Shown here piece after piece: positions 57,989 through 64,000 of a stretch of 64,000 bases of DNA (position 1 is its first letter; each line of letters begins with the position of its first letter). Source of the stretch: Verrucomicrobiales bacterium (GTDB taxonomy: Bacteria > Verrucomicrobiota > Verrucomicrobiia > Verrucomicrobiales > DEV007); NCBI GenBank assembly GCA_016795385.1, contig JAEUHI010000042.1:1-64000 (forward strand), in the 5' to 3' direction. A program made the translations under genes and the position numbers. The notes beneath the pieces were generated by a model that made no database searches, was not told where the DNA came from, and worked only from the letters and a program-made list of their open reading frames with translations.

Positions 57989-60820
57989 ATGGCTCGTCCT
58001 CCCCTCCATCGCCTTTTGTTTTGCCTCGCCGCTTTCCTGCTCGGACCGGCGCAGGCCACCCCTCTCTTCGAGGATACCGTCGCCCCGCTCCTCAAATCTC
58101 GCTGTGTCGAATGCCACAATCCCACGACCCGCCGGGGCGAACTCGATCTTTCCTCCCCCGCGGGCCTCCGCGCGGGCAGCGAGTCCGGTCCCGTTTTCGT
58201 CGCGGGCGATCCGGAGAAAAGCCTCATCCACGAACTCGTCCATCGCGGCGAGATGCCCAAGAAAGGCGGCCACCTCTCCCACGACGAGGTCAAACTCATT
58301 CGCGACTGGATCGCCGGCGGCGCCCGGTTCCGCGAAGCGCCCGCTACCCTGACAAAAACACCACCGCACCAGCACGACGTCATCCCCGTGATGCTGCTCC
58401 GCTGCACCGCCTGCCACGGGGCACAGCGCCAGGACGGCGGGCTCGATCTGCGCACGCCCGCTTCGATGCGAAAGGGAGGAGCGAGCGGTCCCGCCTTCGT
58501 CGCGGGTGATCCCGACGCCAGCCGCATGATCCAGCGGATCGAGAGCGAAGCCTGTCCGCCGCAGGAACTACTCCTGAAGTTTTTCGTGAAGCGCCCGCCT
58601 TCGAACGAGCTCGCCTTGCTCCGCGATTGGATCGCCGCGGGCGCGCCCGAGCAGGACATCCGGCCCGACATCGCCACGAACGATCCCGATCCGCTCGTCT
58701 CGGTCGAGGACCGCGAACACTGGTCCTTCCAAGCGCCGAGGCGTCCCGCCAGCGGACAATCCGTCGATGATTTCATCAGCGCAAAACTCGCCGCCGCCGG
58801 CCTCGACTTCGCGCCCGAAGCCGATCGCGACACGCTGATCCGGCGTGCCTATTTCGATCTCACCGGACTGCCGCCTTCACCCGAAGATTGGCAATATTGG
58901 AAAGATCATCCCGACGAGGACTGGTTTGCCGGGTTGGTGGACCGGCTCCTCGACTCGCCCCGCTATGGCGAACGCTGGGGCCGCCTCTGGCTCGATGTGG
59001 CCGGCTACGCCGATTCCGAAGGAGGGCTCGAGAGCGATCCCATTCGTGAAACGGCTTGGAGATACCGCGACTACGTCGTGCAGGCCTTCAACGAGGACAA
59101 ACCCTACGACCGCTTCCTGCTCGAGCAGATCGCCGGAGATGAGTTGATCGATCACGCGAAGGCCGCGGAGGTCACCGATGAAATGGTCGAAAACCTCGTC
59201 GCGACCGGTTTCCTCCGCATGGGCGTCGACCAGACCGGCTCGCGCACGATGAACTTCACCGAAGACCGCCTCGGCGTGATCTACGACGCCATCCAGGTGC
59301 TGGGCTCCGGCGTGATGGGGCTCACCCTTGAATGCGCGCGCTGCCATACCCATAAATATGATCCCCTGCCTCAGCGCGACTATTTCCGCCTCAAAGCCGT
59401 CTTCCAGGGTGCCCTCGACGAGCACGATTGGCTCAGTTTCAAAACTCGCAGCCTCGAAGCCGCCACACCCGCCCAGCTCGAACGGATCGCCCTGACAAAC
59501 CCACCTTTGATGGCGGAGATCGAGGCTCTCGGAAAGAAGCTCACCGCCGCCGAAGCCGCCGCCAAACGCGAGCTGATGCGCCTGCATTATCCGGGCATCT
59601 CCGAAGCCGATGAAAAGGAAACCCTCGTCGCTCTGAGGAAGGCGGCCAACGTCCGCACCCTCCACCAGGCCCAACTCGTCGAAAAATATCGGCTCGCCGA
59701 TCTCGCGCCCGATGCGGAGCAACCGGCCGCCGTTTTGGCCGCACGCCAAGGTCTCGCGGAGATGCAGACGCGGCTCGAGCGACTCCGCGCGCAGCTCGCG
59801 CCCACCCCTTCGATCCGCGCTCTCTGGGATCGCGGCGATCCTTCGCCCACCTACCTGCTCCGCCGCGGCGAACACGACAAACCCTCGCGCCTCGTCGGAC
59901 CCGGAGTGCCCGCCGTCCTCACTGATGGGAAAACGCCCTTTGTCGCGACCCCTCCCTTCCCTGACGGAACCCCCAAAACGGGACGCCGTCTCGCCTTCGC
60001 GAAATGGCTCACCGATCCCGCGCATCCCCTCACCGCGCGCGTCATGGTGAACCGGATCTGGCACCACCACTTCGGCACCGGCATCGTGCGCAGCCTCGAG
60101 AACTTCGGCAATCAGGGCACCCGCCCGACCCATCCCGAACTGCTCGACTGGCTCGCGGTCGAGTTCGTCGACAACGGCTGGAGCGTGAAGGAAATGCACC
60201 GCCTCGTCATGAACTCGCGCGCCTACCGGCAGTCGAGCGTCATCGACGAAGACCACCTCGCGAAGGACCCCGAAAACCATCTCTTCTCCCGCATGAATCT
60301 CCGCCGCCTCGATGCCGAGATGCTCCACGACGCGCTCCTCGCCGTGTCCGGCAAGCTCGACGAACGCGCCGGCGGCCCGCCCGATCCCGTCTCGATCGAC
60401 CGCGACGGCCTCGTCCTCGTGAAGCCGCAGGAAAACGGAAAATGGCGCCGCTCCCTTTACGCCCTGCACCGGCGCACCGAAATGCCGACAATGCTGGAGA
60501 CCTTCGACTATCCCGAGATGGGGCCGAACTGCGTCGTGCGCTCCGTCTCCACCGTCTCGCCGCAGGCGCTCTACCTCCTCAACAACGCCCGCATCCGCGA
60601 ACTCGCCGCCGCCCTCGCCGCGCGGGTGGCGGAGGCCGGCGATCCGATCGAGGCCGCACACCCCATCGTCTTCGGCCGCCTGCCTACGGCGGAAGAACAC
60701 ACCGCCGGCCGCGAAGCGCTGCGAGCCCTCGAACGCGAGTGGTCCGGTGACAAAGCGCGCGCCCTCGAGACCTATTGCCACACCCTGCTGAACTCCGCCG
60801 CCTTTGTTTACCTCGACTGA
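57989..60820 (+). CDS. Planctomycete-type cytochrome c with DUF1549 and DUF1553 (PSD1)
   Basis: This 943-residue exported protein has a signal peptide (about 1-23) and haem-binding CVECH (39-43) and CTACH (139-143) in two PSC1 cytochrome modules. Next is a DUF1549 domain (about 245-460) that itself ends in CARCHTHKYDPLPQRDYF (CxxCH near 450), then a coiled region and DUF1553 (about 660-920) with RLAFAKWLTDPAHPLTARVMVNRIWHH and NFGNQGTRPTHPELLDWLA. This multi-domain layout is a PVC hallmark. The electron-transfer partner and substrate are unknown. Two CCTGACAAA copies (58348 and 59491) lie within LTK and LTN codons. Confidence 0.93.
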   Translation: MARPPLHRLLFCLAAFLLGPAQATPLFEDTVAPLLKSRCVECHNPTTRRGELDLSSPAGLRAGSESGPVFVAGDPEKSLIHELVHRGEMPKKGGHLSHDEVKLIRDWIAGGARFREAPATLTKTPPHQHDVIPVMLLRCTACHGAQRQDGGLDLRTPASMRKGGASGPAFVAGDPDASRMIQRIESEACPPQELLLKFFVKRPPSNELALLRDWIAAGAPEQDIRPDIATNDPDPLVSVEDREHWSFQAPRRPASGQSVDDFISAKLAAAGLDFAPEADRDTLIRRAYFDLTGLPPSPEDWQYWKDHPDEDWFAGLVDRLLDSPRYGERWGRLWLDVAGYADSEGGLESDPIRETAWRYRDYVVQAFNEDKPYDRFLLEQIAGDELIDHAKAAEVTDEMVENLVATGFLRMGVDQTGSRTMNFTEDRLGVIYDAIQVLGSGVMGLTLECARCHTHKYDPLPQRDYFRLKAVFQGALDEHDWLSFKTRSLEAATPAQLERIALTNPPLMAEIEALGKKLTAAEAAAKRELMRLHYPGISEADEKETLVALRKAANVRTLHQAQLVEKYRLADLAPDAEQPAAVLAARQGLAEMQTRLERLRAQLAPTPSIRALWDRGDPSPTYLLRRGEHDKPSRLVGPGVPAVLTDGKTPFVATPPFPDGTPKTGRRLAFAKWLTDPAHPLTARVMVNRIWHHHFGTGIVRSLENFGNQGTRPTHPELLDWLAVEFVDNGWSVKEMHRLVMNSRAYRQSSVIDEDHLAKDPENHLFSRMNLRRLDAEMLHDALLAVSGKLDERAGGPPDPVSIDRDGLVLVKPQENGKWRRSLYALHRRTEMPTMLETFDYPEMGPNCVVRSVSTVSPQALYLLNNARIRELAAALAARVAEAGDPIEAAHPIVFGRLPTAEEHTAGREALRALEREWSGDKARALETYCHTLLNSAAFVYLD

Positions 60821-60824
60821 ATCG

Positions 60825-62276
60825 ATGAAGGATCCGATCCTGACCAACACCCCACTCGCCCGCCGCGATTTCTTCGCGCGCACCGGCGACGGCCTGCTCG
60901 GCATCGCCCTCGCCCAGCTCCTCGGACGTGACTTTGGCTCCGGCGCCCATGCCTCTGAGGCACTGCCGAACAACCTCGCCCGGCGTCAGGGACATCACCC
61001 TGCCAAAGCCACCTCGGTGATCCAGCTTTTCATGAACGGAGGTCCCAGCCAGATGGACCTCTTCGATCCGAAACCCGTCCTCAACCGCATGGACGGCAAA
61101 CCCTACCCCGGCAACGTCGAGGAGATCGGCAACCAGGATACCACCAGCATCGGCGTGATGATGGGCGGGCAATATCCGATGGCGCGGCACGGACAATCCG
61201 GCCAGTGGATGGCCGACGTGCTCCCGCACACCGCGAAGATGATCGACGAACTCTGCTTCATCCACTCGATGTGGACCGATCATCCGAACCACGACAACGC
61301 CCTCTACAAAATCCACAGCGGACGCCTCTTCATGGGCTATCCCACTCTGGGATCGTGGACCGTCTACGGACTCGGCACGGAGAACCGCAACCTCCCCGCC
61401 TACGTCGTGCTCAACGATCCCCTCGGCCTGCCCCACAACGGCACCCGCAACTGGAGCTCCGGCTTCCTTCCCCCGACCTTCTCGGGCACGACCTTGCGGC
61501 CCTCCGGCTCGCCCATTCTCAATTTGAAGCCGCAGTTCGAGCAACCCTCCGCCGTCACCACCGCCGCGCAGGATTTGCTCGAGAGGCTCGATGCGGTCCA
61601 TCGCGACGGCCGCCCCCACCAGCCCGACCTCGACGCCCGCATCGAATCCTACGGACTCGCCGCGCGCATGCAGCTCTCCGCGAGCGAGGCCCTCGATCTT
61701 TCCACCGAGCGGCCGCACACCCTCGAAATGTATGGCATCGGCGAAAAGGCGACCGACTCCTACGGACGGCGTTGCCTCCTCGCCCGTCGCCTCGTCGAGC
61801 GCGGGGTCCGTTTCGTGCAGCTCTTCCTCGAGGAACAGCCCTGGGACGCCCACGTCGATCTTCAGGACAACCACCGCGCCGTCTGCGAGCGCACCGACAA
61901 ACCCGTCGCCGGACTGCTCCGCGATCTGAAACAACGCGGCCTCCTCGAGAACACCCTCGTGATCTGGGGTGGCGAATTCGGCCGCACCCCGACCTCGCAG
62001 AAGACGGGCGACCTTTTCACGGGACGCGATCACAACATGCAGGCCTTCTCCATGTGGATGGCCGGCGGCGGCGTGAAAGGTGGCTTCCGCTACGGATCGA
62101 CCGACGATTTCGGACACGCCGTCGTCGAGAATCCCGTCAGCGTCCACGATTTCCATGCCACCGTTCTGCATTTGTTGGGCCTTGATCACCAGCGGCTCTT
62201 CTTCCCGCGCAGTGGACTCGAGGAACGCCTCACCGGCATCGAGCCTCCCCGCATCGTCACCGATCTGCTGGCATGA
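60825..62276 (+). CDS. DUF1501 exported protein
   Basis: This 483-residue protein starts at 60825, 4 bases after the cytochrome gene. An earlier ATG at 60804 overlaps it. The N-terminus LARRDFFARTGDGLLGIALAQLLG is a twin-arginine-type signal. DUF1501 features include SVIQLFMNGGPSQMDLFDPKP, TDHPNHDNALYKIHSGR, FVQLFLEEQPWDAHVDL and VIWGGEFGRTPTSQK. It folds like alkaline phosphatase/sulfatase and its function is unknown, yet it is almost always paired with the DUF1549/1553 cytochrome protein, as here. Confidence 0.93.
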   Translation: MKDPILTNTPLARRDFFARTGDGLLGIALAQLLGRDFGSGAHASEALPNNLARRQGHHPAKATSVIQLFMNGGPSQMDLFDPKPVLNRMDGKPYPGNVEEIGNQDTTSIGVMMGGQYPMARHGQSGQWMADVLPHTAKMIDELCFIHSMWTDHPNHDNALYKIHSGRLFMGYPTLGSWTVYGLGTENRNLPAYVVLNDPLGLPHNGTRNWSSGFLPPTFSGTTLRPSGSPILNLKPQFEQPSAVTTAAQDLLERLDAVHRDGRPHQPDLDARIESYGLAARMQLSASEALDLSTERPHTLEMYGIGEKATDSYGRRCLLARRLVERGVRFVQLFLEEQPWDAHVDLQDNHRAVCERTDKPVAGLLRDLKQRGLLENTLVIWGGEFGRTPTSQKTGDLFTGRDHNMQAFSMWMAGGGVKGGFRYGSTDDFGHAVVENPVSVHDFHATVLHLLGLDHQRLFFPRSGLEERLTGIEPPRIVTDLLA

Positions 62277-63112
62277 AACGACGCGATCTTTTGAAAGGCA
62301 CCCTCGCTGCCGCATCGATCGCGTCCGCGACCGCTCGCGGTGACGGCGACGACTTCCCCGGCATCTGCGATACGAACGTGAGTCTTTTCCGCTGGCCCTT
62401 CCGGCGGCTCCCGCTCGACGAGACGGAGAAACTCGTGGAGAAACTGCGCTCGCTCGGCATCAACAAGGCCCTCGCCGGTTCCTTCGAAGGCGTCTTCCAC
62501 CGCGACCTTGGCTCGGCGAATGATCGGCTCATTGAGGAATGCGCGCGCTTTCCCGAGCTCGTTCCGGCCGTCACGATCCATCCCGCCCGGGCCGGGTGGC
62601 AGCGCGACCTCGCCGCAGCGACCTCAGTCGTCCGTCTGCATCCGGGCTATCACGGCTACAGCCTCGATCATCCCGGCTTCGGCGAACTCCTCGCCATCAC
62701 CGCCGAGCGCGGACTCCTTGTCCAACTCGTCGTCGCCCTTGAGGATCCCCGCACCCAGCCGGACTTGATGCGCGTGGCCGAAGTGGATCTTTCATCCCTT
62801 CCCGCCGCCATGCAAAAGGCACCGGAGGCGAAGGTGCAGCTCCTCAACTGGAAAGCCCGCGGCACCCTGACAAACGCACTCAACGCCATCCCCAACCTTT
62901 CCTTCGACACCGCCCTCGTCGATGGCACCGACGCCGTCGCGACTCTCGTGAAGACCTTCGGCCCCGATCGCGTCCTCTTCGGATCCCACGCCCCCTTCCT
63001 CATTCCGGAAGCGGCGCTGTTGCGTGTCCACGAGGCGGGATTGAAGGAACGGGACCAAATGGCCATCCTGCGTGGAAACGCGGAGTCCCTCATTCAGGGC
63101 GAAAGGGCTTGA
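62273..63112 (+). CDS. Tat-exported amidohydrolase-like TIM-barrel protein
   Basis: This 279-residue protein has the twin-arginine signal MKRRDLLKGTLAAASIASA and an amidohydrolase-2-like barrel: CDTNVSLFRWPFRRL, LVPAVTIHPARAGW, VVRLHPGYHGYSLDHPGF and VLFGSHAPF near the end. The classic HxH at strand 1 is replaced by DTNVSL, so metal binding may be incomplete. It overlaps DUF1501 by ATGA, so the cytochrome, DUF1501 and this enzyme form one operon. The substrate is unknown. A CCTGACAAA copy (62866) sits in the LTN codons. Confidence 0.8.
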   Translation: MKRRDLLKGTLAAASIASATARGDGDDFPGICDTNVSLFRWPFRRLPLDETEKLVEKLRSLGINKALAGSFEGVFHRDLGSANDRLIEECARFPELVPAVTIHPARAGWQRDLAAATSVVRLHPGYHGYSLDHPGFGELLAITAERGLLVQLVVALEDPRTQPDLMRVAEVDLSSLPAAMQKAPEAKVQLLNWKARGTLTNALNAIPNLSFDTALVDGTDAVATLVKTFGPDRVLFGSHAPFLIPEAALLRVHEAGLKERDQMAILRGNAESLIQGERA

Positions 63113-63164
63113 CCCCGCGATCCCCCCTTGTCGTAAGATGTCCTCCTTTCACCCACGCGATCCG

Positions 63165-64000
63165 ATGAACCAAAAACTCCCCCTGATATTGAGCCTCCTT
63201 GCCGCCTGGCTCGTGGCGATACCGGCCCACCTTTCCGCAATCCCCTTCACCGGCCGCACCCCTGGCAACAAACTTTCGGCCTCGGATGTCGCGGACAACG
63301 ACAAGTTCGCCTATTCCATCGCCGTGACGGACCGCCATCTCGTCGTCGGGTCGGTTGTGGAGGATGGGGCAGGATCGGACCGCGGCGCGGTTTACATCTA
63401 TGATCGGCTCAGCGGCATCGAGATCGCCAAACTGACCGCTTCGGATGGACAGGACGGCGATCAACTCGGACACAGCGTGGCGGTTTCCGGAAACCTCGTC
63501 GTGGCCGGAGCGCGATGGGAGGACGGCACCGGCACTGATTTTGGCGCCGCATATGTCTTCGATCTCGAGACCGGAGAGCAGCTCTACAAGCTGACGGCCT
63601 CCGATGGAGCCGATGCCGACAACTTCGGTTATGCCGTCGCGATTGACGGAAACTACGTTCTCATCGGCGCACCCGGCGCTGGCGCGACCGATCGCGGAGC
63701 CGCCTATTTCTTCGATCTCGGCGATCCCCTGGTGGCTGCTCCCGGCACGTTGGAGGAAAACCGTAAATTGGAGCCATCCGATCAATTCGACGACGTCAAG
63801 CACGGGCGTTCCGTCGCGGTCCAAGGCCAACACGGGGTCGTTGGAGCAAACGAAGCCGATGGCGCAGGGCTCGACCGTGGTGCCGCCTACGTCTACGACC
63901 TTGACACGGGTGAAGAGATTTACATTCTCTCCTCCTCGGATGCACAGAACGACGATGCGCTCGGGTGGTCGGTCGCGATTCAGGGTGAACACATCCTCGT
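63165..64000 (+). CDS. Secreted FG-GAP repeat protein, 5' part (3' end outside window)
   Basis: A frame opens at 63165 (MNQKLPLILSLLAAWLVA, a signal peptide) and is still open at the window end, giving 278 residues. It has repeats of the form SIAVTDRHLVVGSVVEDGAGSD, SVAVSGNLVVAGARWEDGTGTD, AVAIDGNYVLIGAPGAGATD and SVAIQGEHILV, each with GAAY-[FIV]-[FY]-DL strands, the FG-GAP pattern. Start codons 27 bases upstream are also in frame. It is probably a surface protein, related to that at 23107 but with different repeat wording. A -10-like TAAGAT is at 63135-63140. Confidence 0.85.
   Translation, partial: MNQKLPLILSLLAAWLVAIPAHLSAIPFTGRTPGNKLSASDVADNDKFAYSIAVTDRHLVVGSVVEDGAGSDRGAVYIYDRLSGIEIAKLTASDGQDGDQLGHSVAVSGNLVVAGARWEDGTGTDFGAAYVFDLETGEQLYKLTASDGADADNFGYAVAIDGNYVLIGAPGAGATDRGAAYFFDLGDPLVAAPGTLEENRKLEPSDQFDDVKHGRSVAVQGQHGVVGANEADGAGLDRGAAYVYDLDTGEEIYILSSSDAQNDDALGWSVAIQGEHIL

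Overview
The window is a high-GC bacterial chromosome segment that most likely belongs to a PVC-group bacterium, probably Verrucomicrobiota. The main evidence is at the right end: a Planctomycete-type cytochrome/DUF1549/DUF1553 protein, a DUF1501 protein and a Tat-type amidohydrolase in one operon. A DUF1080 protein, secreted FG-GAP and PQQ-like propeller proteins and heptameric intergenic repeats agree with this. Almost no gene has a recognisable Shine-Dalgarno sequence, and several have a -10-like box just upstream of the start codon. I found about 53 protein genes, one tRNA-Gln(TTG), two unrelated REP-associated transposases (RAYTs), a REP-type array, and no prophage, rRNA or CRISPR.

Layout. 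1-3.2 kb: the end of a CzcA/CusA-type RND metal pump, a three-block heptamer repeat and a His-rich periplasmic protein. 3.2-6.8 kb: a MidA-like methyltransferase, then leuA preceded by a short leucine-rich leader ORF and hairpin (probable attenuator), coupled to a phosphoglycolate-phosphatase-like gene. 6.8-9 kb: a secreted FGE-fold protein without the catalytic cysteines. 9-16 kb (minus): malQ, a helical protein, a DUF892 protein, a short-chain dehydrogenase, a CBM20 amylase and a zinc alcohol dehydrogenase. 16.5-21.7 kb (plus): a protein with archaeo-eukaryotic-primase-like motifs, an endonuclease IV/sugar-isomerase TIM barrel, and DUF892, DUF2383, lamin-tail-like and DUF4142 proteins. Together 9-22 kb looks like a glycogen/stress island rich in four-helix-bundle proteins.

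21.8-32 kb holds secreted propeller proteins, a BON-domain protein, cupin, lipoprotein, thioesterase, a secreted alpha/beta hydrolase, a cell-wall amidase and nnr (NAD(P)HX repair). 31.9-39 kb (minus) runs from a HlyD-type adaptor through a toroid protein, queA, a PgpH-like HD phosphohydrolase, ybeY, and GYF/CD225 and DUF2752 membrane proteins. 39-45 kb (minus) holds a RAYT and the run smpB-aroC-cvpA-like-gatB-nusG-like. 45-50 kb: DUF1080, tRNA-Gln, a HTH protein, UbiA-like, GNAT, fabD and SanA-like. 50-56.6 kb: two MsbA-like ABC exporters flanking ridA and feoA-feoB-FeoB-associated protein. 56.6-58 kb: a RAYT embedded in an 84-85 bp tandem palindromic array. 58-64 kb: the PVC cytochrome/DUF1501/amidohydrolase operon and the start of an FG-GAP protein.

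A signal that runs through the whole window is the 9-mer CCTGACAAA. I count 11 copies by eye, 9 on the plus strand regardless of gene direction, often forcing uncommon codons. This looks like a genome-maintenance or other DNA-level motif. All functional calls are from reading sequence and protein motifs, without database searches.
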